DNA of 8,237 nucleotides, taken from assembly GCA_022452125.1 (NCBI GenBank), contig JAKURJ010000072.1:1-8237 (forward strand), given 5' to 3'. This document shows, in pieces, positions 1 through 6,156 of the stretch (position 1 is its first letter; every line of letters starts with the position of its first letter). Source of the DNA: Candidatus Poseidoniaceae archaeon. GTDB lineage: Archaea; Thermoplasmatota; Poseidoniia; Poseidoniales; Poseidoniaceae. A program made the translations under genes and the position numbers. The notes under the pieces were generated by a model. That model saw nothing but the letters and a program-made list of their open reading frames with translations, had not been told where the DNA came from and searched no databases.

Positions 1-1
1 C

Positions 2-109
2 ACCCCACAACCCAGCGCCTTCCACCCACCAGCCGACGACTTGTTGGCGGAAAACGATGCATTGTATCGTCTGTATTCCATGTCTCGAGATGAGGAACAC
101 GCAGGATAG
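2..109 (+). CDS. C-terminal end of an unidentified protein (partial)
   Basis: An open frame enters from the left edge and runs 35 codons to TAG at 107-109. The tail is proline-rich at first (TPQPSAFHPP), then acidic and helix-prone (DDLLAENDALYRLYSMSRDEEH). The mix of charged and hydrophobic residues looks like real protein, and the other two plus frames are not convincing here. The protein cannot be identified from so short a tail, and there is no membrane segment or known motif. It lies on the same strand as the next two genes, so it may be part of the same transcription unit. The gap to the next start is 45 nt. Confidence 0.5.
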   Translation, partial: TPQPSAFHPPADDLLAENDALYRLYSMSRDEEHAG

Positions 110-154
110 TGTATTTCCCTCAAGACTTATCACTAACTTAGTTCACGTAGTGAC

Positions 155-382
155 GTGGACTTCATCAAAAAAATCGGAGTCATGGCCGCCGGTCTAGGAA
201 TTAGTGGAGCAATTGGAGCCATCTCTGGAGTTCTTCTGCTCTACGTCTTACTCGACGCAGCAATAGCCGGTGCTGACGAAGTTGTTTGGATCTATTTGTC
301 CGGAGCAGTAGGCGTAATCGTAGGCGGAATTTGCTTCCGAATTGTCGTTTGGGCAGGGAAAGGAAAGAAAGTTTTGCAATAA
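155..382 (+). CDS. Small two-helix membrane protein of unknown function
   Basis: A 75-residue protein of unrecognised family. The N-terminus is charged (DFIKK). A long Gly/Ala/Ile/Leu-rich hydrophobic helix spans about residues 8-38, a short acidic turn (ADE) follows, a second helix spans about 45-66, and the tail is basic (GKGKK). By the positive-inside rule both ends should be cytoplasmic with a hairpin in the membrane. The Gly-rich first helix (GLGISGAIGAISG) suggests tight helix packing, as in small subunits or channel-like hairpins, but no function can be assigned. The start is GTG at 155. An in-frame TAA at 134-136 limits upstream extension. An ATG at 182 is the alternative, but it would remove the basic N-terminal residues that help topology. 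No Shine-Dalgarno site is visible. The gene is 55 nt upstream of the Trx-CcdA gene and may be co-transcribed with it. Confidence 0.6.
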   Translation: MDFIKKIGVMAAGLGISGAIGAISGVLLLYVLLDAAIAGADEVVWIYLSGAVGVIVGGICFRIVVWAGKGKKVLQ

Positions 383-402
383 TTGTTGGCGCAAAATCTG
401 CG

Positions 403-418
403 AGAGTTTGATAACTCT
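403..418. other. 6-bp inverted repeat with 4-nt loop
   Basis: AGAGTT and AACTCT flank the loop TGAT, between the small membrane protein and the Trx-CcdA gene. As RNA it could form a weak hairpin followed by a pyrimidine run (TCTTC). As DNA it could be an operator just upstream of the start at 438. The stem is short and AT-rich, so chance is a real possibility. Confidence 0.3.
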
Positions 419-437
419 TCTTCACTAGCATATTTGT

Positions 438-2141
438 ATGGGTCTAAAGGAAAAGTTCGGAATTGACCTCGGAGTTTTCAAAGATTCACCCACTTGGAAG
501 GCACTTGGAATTGGAATAGTCCTCTTTTCGATTATTGGATATGCTGGTCTTTCTATGTTTGATTTTGCATCTTCAGGCTACGGCGTAGATAGAGATAACA
601 TTCGATTAGCTCCTGACTTTGAGGTTGAAACCGTCAATCGTTCAGTTGAAGAAAGCGGATATGTGAACGAGACAGGTTGGTTCCAATTATCTGACCATCG
701 AGGCAAGGTTGTTGTCGTTGATTTCATGGCAATTGACTGCGCCAATTGTCACCTTGTACAGGCTCACTTAGAGAAAAAAATCGATGACTGGCGTGAATAT
801 AATGGAGATTATGAAATCATTGTTGTTTCAGTTGGAATGTGGTATTCAGTAGAATCTCTCAACATGTTAAACGACACATTCGGCGACCCAGGTTCAGATG
901 CACACATGCCATGGATTGTGGCTACTGGTCAAACCGACTCAGTTCTGAAATCAGAGGTGATTCATTCTGGTGTTAATTCATCTGAAGTAGACCTTAATGA
1001 TGGTACATATTGTATTGAAGCGCAAGTTAACAACTCAGCAAAAGAGGTCTCGTGTTTTGATATCGGGCAAGGATTAACCGACAATGATGATTTAGACGTC
1101 GATACAGAAGGAATCGACATACTGATTGAGGAAGGATCATCTGTGAACTTCACAATCGAGACAACACTGGAAGGAAACATCACATGGGAACTCATCGAGT
1201 TTACTCGTGGAGATATGGTTGAGGAATACCAAGCCCAGGCGATACCAGTCGCTCTTGTAATCGACCATGAGGGATACATCGTTGCCAAGGAAAGTTCCGG
1301 CACACCAACTGGCGGATGGGGTGAATTCGATTCCGCAGTTCTAGCAGCTGCAGATGGTAATGCAGAAGATATGAGGTTCTCTTTGGCGGAAGTAGACCGT
1401 TCTGCTGGAGCAATTTTCACAATGGGATTATTGCTGGGAGTTCTGGTGTATTTCTCACCATGTGCTTTCCCAATCTTACCGGGTTACATATCATACTACG
1501 TCAACCTAGGTCAACGCGAAGATGAATTAATTGAGGCTGGAAAACTTGAGAGTAGAATGCCAGCCCATTGGATTCTAGGGGGCTTGGCAGCACTAGGACA
1601 ACTAACCTTCTTTGCTATCATTGGAGTTATCGTTCTAGGCCTTGGAAGTATAATCAATTTGTCAGGAGTACTGCATTATTTCGCACTTGCTGTAGCGATT
1701 CTTCTAATCGTTTTAGGGGCGTTCATGCTAACCGGTGGTACTGCTCATTTGCTCGGTTTCGTACAGAAGTTGGTTGACAAGTATTCCACCACAGAGATGG
1801 ATGAAAAATTCACTCCAAGACGCAATATGTATCTGTGGGGTATTGGATATTCTGCAGCATCCATCGACTGCACTGCGGCAGCAGTCATTCCTTTCATTGC
1901 ATATCTTGCACTAATTGGAGGAACTGCAACTTGGACTGGACTAGCAGGTCTGATGCTATCTGTCAGTTTGCTGATGATTGCAGTTACTACCGTGGTTGGC
2001 TTGGGTCAACAAAGATTCATCAATATTCTACGCAGGTCAACTGGGCTGATCAAGGCGATAGGTGCATGGATGATGATGATGGCAGGTATTGCTCTAACGT
2101 TCTACTTGACTCAACCAGAACTTATCGCAAGTTGGATGTAA
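438..2141 (+). CDS. Membrane-anchored thioredoxin-like domain fused to CcdA/DsbD-type electron-transfer domain
   Basis: A 567-residue protein that probably carries reducing equivalents across the membrane and uses them on extracytoplasmic thiols. An N-terminal anchor helix lies at about 22-42. A TlpA/ResA-like thioredoxin fold begins near 58 (APDF) and has a CANC active site at C101 and C104. The cis-proline is probably P270 in AIPVALVIDHEG, the usual closing strand of the fold. Between about 162 and 267 lies an insertion with two further cysteines, C192 and C206. From about 325 there are six membrane helices of CcdA type. The first carries SPCAFPILPGY with C342, and the fourth carries GYSAASIDCTA with C478; these two would form the membrane thiol pair. 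With seven helices in all, both the thioredoxin domain and the short C-terminus should face outside. Bacterial DsbD has its thioredoxin domain at the C-terminus, so the order here is reversed. Family assignment is firm; the client proteins are unknown. Other possible roles are cytochrome c maturation or repair of surface disulfides. Confidence 0.9.
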   Translation: MGLKEKFGIDLGVFKDSPTWKALGIGIVLFSIIGYAGLSMFDFASSGYGVDRDNIRLAPDFEVETVNRSVEESGYVNETGWFQLSDHRGKVVVVDFMAIDCANCHLVQAHLEKKIDDWREYNGDYEIIVVSVGMWYSVESLNMLNDTFGDPGSDAHMPWIVATGQTDSVLKSEVIHSGVNSSEVDLNDGTYCIEAQVNNSAKEVSCFDIGQGLTDNDDLDVDTEGIDILIEEGSSVNFTIETTLEGNITWELIEFTRGDMVEEYQAQAIPVALVIDHEGYIVAKESSGTPTGGWGEFDSAVLAAADGNAEDMRFSLAEVDRSAGAIFTMGLLLGVLVYFSPCAFPILPGYISYYVNLGQREDELIEAGKLESRMPAHWILGGLAALGQLTFFAIIGVIVLGLGSIINLSGVLHYFALAVAILLIVLGAFMLTGGTAHLLGFVQKLVDKYSTTEMDEKFTPRRNMYLWGIGYSAASIDCTAAAVIPFIAYLALIGGTATWTGLAGLMLSVSLLMIAVTTVVGLGQQRFINILRRSTGLIKAIGAWMMMMAGIALTFYLTQPELIASWM

Positions 2142-2158
2142 TCTCAGATAATCTGAGA
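2142..2158. other. 17-nt palindrome across two convergent stop codons
   Basis: TCTCAGAT, one central A, then ATCTGAGA: a perfect 8-bp inverted repeat. It begins immediately after the plus-strand TAA (2139-2141) and contains the minus-strand TGA (2144-2146). Either transcript could fold it into a 7-bp stem with a 3-nt loop. Its place between converging genes suggests a shared 3'-end structure that stabilises or ends both messages. There is no T-tract next to it, so termination itself is not shown. Confidence 0.5.
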
Positions 2159-2779
2159 GCCAATCTCACGTCCATTCGAAAGTGATAGTATTTGATGGGT
2201 TGAAGGTCCATTTGGAATGTGTAACCACAAATTTGCAGTAATTCCATGAGTATCAAGGTGTGGTGGTCCACATTCGCCTGCAGCACCTCCAGGGCTAGCT
2301 TGTGTGCCTCCGTCTAGAGTGAAGAAATATCGAGCACCTGGCTCAAAATTATTGACATTGGTAAAGCCTGCGCTGTTTGGGTCATCATCGCCAACTCTCC
2401 AAACATAAATCGGGGCACCACCCATAGAATCGCCTAATGCTGCAGACCGGTAATGGAAGGTTCCATCAGGTTCTGTACACGTCAATACATACATTACATC
2501 GACTCTGGAAATAGGGTCTCCAGTTGCACCAAATTCCATCATGAATAACATGTCGTCTTGATTATCGTAAACCCACGCACCCGTAATAAGAACAGAGTTG
2601 GCAAAATCACGCCTTACATCTTCAGCAGTATTCTGACTATCTTGAGCGAGTTCTTCTGTGATGTGAATAATCGTGAATGAGACGATTGCAGATAGCAAAA
2701 TCATCCCAATGAAAATGATCATTGCTCCCAAACCAACAGCGCCTTTGATGTCAGAATCAATACGTAACCTTCGCATCAT
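2144..2779 (-). CDS. Archaellin-like (FlaB-type) surface filament protein, second of a tandem pair
   Basis: A 211-residue protein with a class III (prepilin-like) signal. A short basic leader MMRRLRIDSDIKG is followed by AVGLGAMIIFIGMILLSAIV, very like the conserved N-terminal helix of archaeal flagellins, with predicted peptidase cleavage after G13. After the helix and a polar linker (to about 62) comes a beta-rich domain to the end, with two cysteines (C101, C170) that could form a disulfide. A C-terminal strand LWLHIPNG resembles the last strands of archaellin beta-sandwiches. The Shine-Dalgarno GAGGTGA lies at 2781-2787. Its spacing fits the second of two adjacent ATGs (2774-2776) better than the first. 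It follows the related 193-residue gene by 6 nt, and its ribosome-binding site overlaps that gene's stop. Alternatives are a stator-type protein of the ArlF/ArlG kind or another type IV pilin-like subunit. No other archaellum genes lie in the window. Confidence 0.75.
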   Translation of the reverse strand: MMRRLRIDSDIKGAVGLGAMIIFIGMILLSAIVSFTIIHITEELAQDSQNTAEDVRRDFANSVLITGAWVYDNQDDMLFMMEFGATGDPISRVDVMYVLTCTEPDGTFHYRSAALGDSMGGAPIYVWRVGDDDPNSAGFTNVNNFEPGARYFFTLDGGTQASPGGAAGECGPPHLDTHGITANLWLHIPNGPSTHQILSLSNGREIGSQII

Positions 2780-2780
2780 A

Positions 2781-2787
2781 TCACCTC
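2781..2787 (-). promoter_or_regulatory. Shine-Dalgarno site overlapping the upstream stop codon
   Basis: On the minus strand the sequence reads TGAGGTGATATGATG. The TGA (2786-2788) ends the 193-residue gene, and GAGGTGA is a strong match to the archaeal anti-Shine-Dalgarno. GTGAT followed by 3 nt and ATG is the geometry seen again at the SPFH gene, which favours the second ATG here (2774-2776). The overlap implies translational coupling of the two archaellin-like genes. Confidence 0.75.
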
Positions 2788-3367
2788 AGTTTAGGTCCTG
2801 GCCCTGATAAGGGGCACTTCCAATATTCATTTGCCATTCTTGGGTACGGCCCCTATCTACCATTATCACTAGGCTAGCTTCATCAACAGCCTCTAAGTCG
2901 CATTCTGACAATTGCATAATCATTCGATAGGTCACTGCAGGTTCAAATTCATCGATATCTGCTGCGGTTAAACCATCACCATCCAGTTCGGTTGCAAGTG
3001 AGAAATCTCCTTCATCGAAATGCATAGTTTGACGTCCTCCTCCTTGGTTTGTTGGGAAACACATCACAACCCATGCAACATTTGTATCACCAATACTCTG
3101 CTCGATATAAGGCAACTCAAATACGAGGTGAAGCTCATCATCGGCTCCTAAACTGGATATCTCAAATACTACAATGTTGACAATACCTTTGAAACTGGGT
3201 ATGTTTTCTTGGGCATCAGTCTTGGTTTCAGCGAATACCTTTTCCCCAAATCCAATAACTACTGCAGAGATAATTGAGCACATCAAAATAATTGAAACGA
3301 AGATTATCATCGCACTAATGCCTTGACTAGCATTGTCCGAATTCATATCCCTTCGCATCTTGCTCAT
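2786..3367 (-). CDS. Archaellin-like (FlaB-type) surface filament protein, first of a tandem pair
   Basis: A 193-residue protein with a basic leader (MSKMRRDMNSDNAS) followed by QGISAMIIFVSIILMCSIIS, which aligns with the archaellin N-terminal helix (QVGIGTLIVF type). Cleavage probably falls just before Q15 or after G16. No basic residue sits directly before the site, unlike many archaellins, so processing is less certain than for its neighbour. The mature part is acidic and beta-rich, with cysteines at C103 and C156. Positional similarities to the 211-residue protein suggest a duplicated pair: a V-x-x-V-x-x-C strand around residue 100 and an FEP-x-x-x-Y segment around 141-147. It is first in the operon, with a TATA-like element at 3391-3397. 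A GGGGGT lies one base before the ATG, too close for a normal Shine-Dalgarno site. Alternatives are an archaellum stator-like subunit or a non-motility pilin. Confidence 0.7.
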   Translation of the reverse strand: MSKMRRDMNSDNASQGISAMIIFVSIILMCSIISAVVIGFGEKVFAETKTDAQENIPSFKGIVNIVVFEISSLGADDELHLVFELPYIEQSIGDTNVAWVVMCFPTNQGGGRQTMHFDEGDFSLATELDGDGLTAADIDEFEPAVTYRMIMQLSECDLEAVDEASLVIMVDRGRTQEWQMNIGSAPYQGQDLN

Positions 3368-3390
3368 TACCCCCTAGCAAATCCGACGCA

Positions 3391-3397
3391 ATTTAAT
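3391..3397 (-). promoter_or_regulatory. TATA-like element for the archaellin-like operon
   Basis: On the minus strand ATTAAAT lies about 24-30 bases before the ATG at 3367. That distance would place transcription start at or next to the start codon. The match to a TATA consensus is modest and no BRE is clear. Confidence 0.35.
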
Positions 3398-3460
3398 CTA
3401 TCGAGACAAAGTCTTCATTTCTGTCAGTATCAATCAACTTGTACAACAGGGAATTGCAGT

Positions 3461-3468
3461 TTTATATT
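3461..3468 (+). promoter_or_regulatory. TATA box, probably giving a leaderless transcript
   Basis: TTTATATT lies 21-28 bases upstream of the ATG at 3489, the spacing expected when transcription begins at the start codon itself. There is no good Shine-Dalgarno before that ATG, which fits leaderless initiation. An 8-bp palindrome TTGTACAA (3439-3446) sits about 15 bases upstream of the TATA box and might bind a regulator. Confidence 0.6.
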
Positions 3469-3488
3469 TTGAAAGATGTGGGTAATTT

Positions 3489-4235
3489 ATGGCGGGGATA
3501 AGGTCGATTTTGGTCTTAGCCTTGCTGTGTGGAATGACTATTCCAGGATGTATTTCATTTGGAGATACTAATGTAAATTTAGACCTGCAAGTCAAACATA
3601 GTATTCTCAATGGCACAGTGGTTGAATCATATGTTGACGGTCAGTTAACTAGTTTGGATTCGGTGACAATTGTAGTGGACTTCTCAGAAACGGAATCAGA
3701 AATCCCATTGAAGCGCTTTGGCATCGAATTTGAAGGAGATAGAGATGCGATTGAGATTGATGCGAAGAGTGAGTCTTCAATCTCAGTCGAATTTAGTACT
3801 CACGGATTATACAATCTTACAGCATACGCTATTGATGAAGACAGCAATCGGGTCTCTTACACTGAAACAATCCGCATCGATTTGGAAATTAATTGGGTTG
3901 AAGAAGGCACAAATAGCCCAGAAAAGATGCCATTCAATCCAATACCGGATAATCAGGGAGTCCATCCCAGTTACATTGAGGTAATTTCTACTGTCGAAAA
4001 TCCCAGCATTCTAGAAGACTTTGGCGGCGGCCGGTCAGTTGATTTTACTTGGAAAATTACCGATGAACTCGACGATACATGCCAAAGCTATAGTGAGCAA
4101 GTTGACGATGGTGAATCGGTTACTTGGAATACCATTCACTTCAACACTTATCTGTTACATGATTTGAGTGTTGAATATGAAGAAGGCCAAGATTCGATTT
4201 CTGTGAGCCATTCCGTATTGATAATCTACGCCTAA
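3489..4235 (+). CDS. Acidic surface lipoprotein with two predicted beta-sandwich domains
   Basis: A 248-residue secreted protein. Residues 1-20 form a signal peptide (basic R5, hydrophobic ILVLALLCGM) ending in the lipobox TIPG-C, so C21 is the likely lipidated first residue of the mature protein. The mature part is strongly acidic and made of alternating short strands. One Ig/PKD-like segment runs about 45-133; its end (GLYNLTAYAIDEDSNRVSYT) resembles the closing strands of such folds. A Pro/Asn-rich linker (about 140-160) follows, then a second beta-rich segment (about 162-246). The only other mature cysteine is C198. No enzymatic motif is visible, so a structural or binding role on the outer face of the membrane is the most that can be said. 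It is divergent from the archaellin-like operon with a 121-nt shared intergenic region, and its stop abuts that of the PAP2 gene. Confidence 0.75.
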   Translation: MAGIRSILVLALLCGMTIPGCISFGDTNVNLDLQVKHSILNGTVVESYVDGQLTSLDSVTIVVDFSETESEIPLKRFGIEFEGDRDAIEIDAKSESSISVEFSTHGLYNLTAYAIDEDSNRVSYTETIRIDLEINWVEEGTNSPEKMPFNPIPDNQGVHPSYIEVISTVENPSILEDFGGGRSVDFTWKITDELDDTCQSYSEQVDDGESVTWNTIHFNTYLLHDLSVEYEEGQDSISVSHSVLIIYA

Positions 4236-4964
4236 CTAGTCGTTGGAGGGAAAGGATTCAACCCATTCCTCATTAGAAGACGCTTCCATCGCTGGAATGC
4301 ACATCCAATACCAACATGCAATACCAGTAATTATTCCGGTAACTAAGTCGAAGAAGAAATGCTGCTTTGTAGTCATCACAGAAATGCAAAGTGCAATCCA
4401 CGCAATCCAGAGTAAGGCTTCTTTCCATCCAAATACAATTTTCCAATACCTCAGTAGCATCACAATCATTAGCGATTGGACAACATGCAAACTAGGCCAG
4501 GCATTGTATGGATGGTCTGTTTTGTGCATTACATCACCGAACCAGAATCCCCAGAAACCCTCTCCTGCTCTAACATCTGCTGGAATTTGATCCCGAATGT
4601 AGACTTCAGTTGGAAATAGAATAAATATCAAATTTACAACCCACGTCATTACGAATAATGCTTGATAAAAAGCAAACATCTCCCGAATTCTAGCGTCATT
4701 ATCTCTTCCAAACCATGCTGCTGCAGGATAGTATAGGTAAAGACTGAGATAAATCACAAATGACCAGCCAATGAACGGGACCATGGAATCTATTGGCATT
4801 ATTGGATCCATAACAGACCTGTCAAAATATCCCATAATATGGTTGATGACCGAGTATGGCAGAGCCATTGCCAAGATCAAGGTTAGAATTGTATACCAAA
4901 ATAATCGCTTATTTTCTTTTTCGCGCCAATGTGGTAGCCAAAACTTCCACGGGCGCATGAACAT
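4236..4964 (-). CDS. PAP2-superfamily integral membrane phosphatase
   Basis: A 242-residue membrane protein with about six hydrophobic helices (about 22-45, 61-80, 100-117, 159-174, 183-198, 204-222). The PAP2 active-site signature is present: KTDHPYNAWPSLHV carries the PSxH motif with H160, and TTKQHFFFDLVTG carries H202 and D206, the phospho-histidine and charge-relay residues. The PSLH form and the preceding K148-x-D150 place it near the PAP2_3 / inositol-phosphoceramide-synthase-like branch rather than the classical PSGH type. Members hydrolyse or transfer phosphate from lipid phosphates such as phosphatidic acid, isoprenyl pyrophosphates or archaeal lipid phosphates; the substrate here is unknown. 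Two in-frame ATGs (codons 1 and 3) are possible starts. The first overlaps a hairpin and neither has a Shine-Dalgarno site. The gene lies 64 nt downstream of the SPFH gene on the same strand and may be read from its own promoter. Confidence 0.85.
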   Translation of the reverse strand: MFMRPWKFWLPHWREKENKRLFWYTILTLILAMALPYSVINHIMGYFDRSVMDPIMPIDSMVPFIGWSFVIYLSLYLYYPAAAWFGRDNDARIREMFAFYQALFVMTWVVNLIFILFPTEVYIRDQIPADVRAGEGFWGFWFGDVMHKTDHPYNAWPSLHVVQSLMIVMLLRYWKIVFGWKEALLWIAWIALCISVMTTKQHFFFDLVTGIITGIACWYWMCIPAMEASSNEEWVESFPSND

Positions 4965-4980
4965 GCTTTGGCGAAAGCAT
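4963..4980 (-). promoter_or_regulatory. 7-bp hairpin overlapping the PAP2 gene start codon
   Basis: On the minus strand ATGCTTT, loop CGCC, then AAAGCAT is a perfect inverted repeat whose last two bases are the first two bases of the ATG at 4964-4962. In RNA it would partly bury that start codon and leave the second in-frame ATG (codon 3) free. It could therefore decide the start or regulate translation. If the transcript begins downstream of it, it may instead be a DNA operator. Confidence 0.4.
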
Positions 4981-5021
4981 CTCTCTATTCATTCAATCGG
5001 TAGATTCCGTCAAAGAAAGAT

Positions 5022-5032
5022 GTGATAATCAC
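5022..5032 (-). terminator. 11-nt palindrome plus pyrimidine tract at the SPFH gene 3' end
   Basis: GTGAT, central A, ATCAC spans the TGA stop (5029-5031) of the SPFH gene. On the minus strand it is followed by ATCTTTCTTTG, a U-rich run of the kind linked to archaeal termination. The stem is only 5 bp, so the pyrimidine tract may matter more than the hairpin. Confidence 0.35.
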
Positions 5033-6147
5033 TCGGAATCTTCTTCCTTACCATCGATTGCCTTCTGCGCTGTTTGTTGTCTAAGCATTTCCTGGACAAC
5101 TTCCGGGGTTAGAGCACCGTGTTGAGCTGCTAATTCCATAATCTCCTTTTGCAATTGATTCTGAGAATCCATCCTTTGTTTTTGGAATTCCTGTTGGTTT
5201 GCAATTCTCTCTGCTTTACGTGCTTGGACTTCAGCAAACATATCCATGGCTCTCTTGGTTTTAGCATCAGCCTCGTCGACTCGAATCTCCATCTCGCCGC
5301 GCTTGAAATCTAGTTCTGCATTCCATTTTGCTTCTTGAGCACGTAGGTCTTTCAATTCATTTTCTAGTTCTAGATTGACTTGGCCACGAGCATGTGCCCT
5401 AGCGACATTGTTTTCCAATTCAATTCTAGCAAGCGTCAAAGCCTCAGTTTGAGCATAGTGAGCTAGTTGGGCTTCGACATTCGCCTCATCACCAGAAATC
5501 TTTGCTTGTACGGCTGCACGATGCCTCTGTACTAACTCCATGTCCGTTGGGTTTGTGATCGGGAATGCTTTCAATAGAGTGAATCCTAGGTTTGACAACA
5601 AGTTTCTCATTCCACTTTCAGCAGACATCTCAAATTTCTCAAGGAATGAAGCACTTCTCAGTCCAGCTGCATTTTCACAAGATGCTAGAGAAGGGGTTAC
5701 CACTCTTGCTTTCACTTCATCTGCAATAATTCCGATTACACCATCACGAGTCAATGTTGGAGCATTATTTGCAAAATAATTGAGCAATTTCGGGACGTCC
5801 TCTAAATCCATCCGCATTCTAAGGTTTGCGAATCCAGTAACCTTTTCTCCATCTGCAATTTGGCCTTCGAATGGTATCCAATAATCCATAGGTCCGGTCA
5901 TTGCGAACAACAAACGCCTATCATTTGCGGTTACACCAATTTTATCACCAATCCATCTGGTGAAACCACCTGCCATGCTCTTGAGCAGTGTTTCAGTAAG
6001 AACATCACCAATTCTACCATCTACGATGAGTGCACATGCTTCGTTTGGCTTCAGCAATACTTGTTGTGATGCTAGGGTTTGTATTTTGTCTGCATTAACC
6101 AATCTTGCAACAATATCCGGGCTGTCTCTCCATTTGTAATCGCTCAT
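5029..6147 (-). CDS. SPFH (band 7)-like domain protein with long C-terminal coiled coil
   Basis: A 372-residue cytosolic-looking protein with no signal peptide or membrane helix. The N-terminus has the pattern W-x-D-S-P-D (residues 6-11), then SQQVLLKPNEACALIVDGRI. This resembles the opening of SPFH proteins of the YdjI / virion-core-protein-like branch, where a short WxDD-type start precedes the strand that ends in a Gly turn. The SPFH-like region extends to about 200. From about 203 to 342 there is a nearly continuous charged helix rich in Ala, Glu, Gln and Arg, typical of the coiled-coil stalk by which SPFH proteins oligomerise. A short Gln-rich and acidic tail follows (QQTAQKAIDGKEEDSE). 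SPFH proteins generally form ring- or cage-like scaffolds at membranes. The absence of a membrane anchor suggests binding through a partner, perhaps the protein encoded just upstream. The exact role is unknown; family assignment rests on pattern and architecture. Confidence 0.65.
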   Translation of the reverse strand: MSDYKWRDSPDIVARLVNADKIQTLASQQVLLKPNEACALIVDGRIGDVLTETLLKSMAGGFTRWIGDKIGVTANDRRLLFAMTGPMDYWIPFEGQIADGEKVTGFANLRMRMDLEDVPKLLNYFANNAPTLTRDGVIGIIADEVKARVVTPSLASCENAAGLRSASFLEKFEMSAESGMRNLLSNLGFTLLKAFPITNPTDMELVQRHRAAVQAKISGDEANVEAQLAHYAQTEALTLARIELENNVARAHARGQVNLELENELKDLRAQEAKWNAELDFKRGEMEIRVDEADAKTKRAMDMFAEVQARKAERIANQQEFQKQRMDSQNQLQKEIMELAAQHGALTPEVVQEMLRQQTAQKAIDGKEEDSE

Positions 6148-6150
6148 AAT

Positions 6151-6156
6151 ATCACT
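6151..6156 (-). promoter_or_regulatory. Shine-Dalgarno site overlapping the upstream stop codon (SPFH gene)
   Basis: The minus strand reads AAGTGATATTATG. The TGA (6152-6154) ends the 178-residue gene, and AGTGAT is a partial Shine-Dalgarno match with 3 nt to the ATG at 6147. The two genes are only 4 nt apart, so translation is probably coupled. Confidence 0.55.

Noticed and set aside
962..1420. 152-codon minus-strand open frame
   Set aside because: It lies wholly antisense to the thioredoxin part of the Trx-CcdA gene. The Ser/Pro/Thr-rich composition is what the reverse of acidic codons gives, and the sense strand has clear family motifs.
2067..2081. Run of ATG repeats encoding four methionines
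   Set aside because: It sits inside a CcdA membrane helix (AWMMMMAG) and is too short to be treated as a meaningful repeat.
1835..2185. 116-codon plus-strand open frame
   Set aside because: It is an out-of-frame shadow of the CcdA domain, rich in Cys, Ser and Trp with no coherent protein pattern.
3738..3772. Near-direct repeats of GATGCGA and GAGATTGATG type
   Set aside because: They follow from repeated Asp/Ala/Glu/Ile codons in the lipoprotein, with no sign of a tandem array.
4243..4590. 115-codon plus-strand open frame
   Set aside because: It is antisense to the PAP2 gene, whose sense strand carries the intact active-site motifs.
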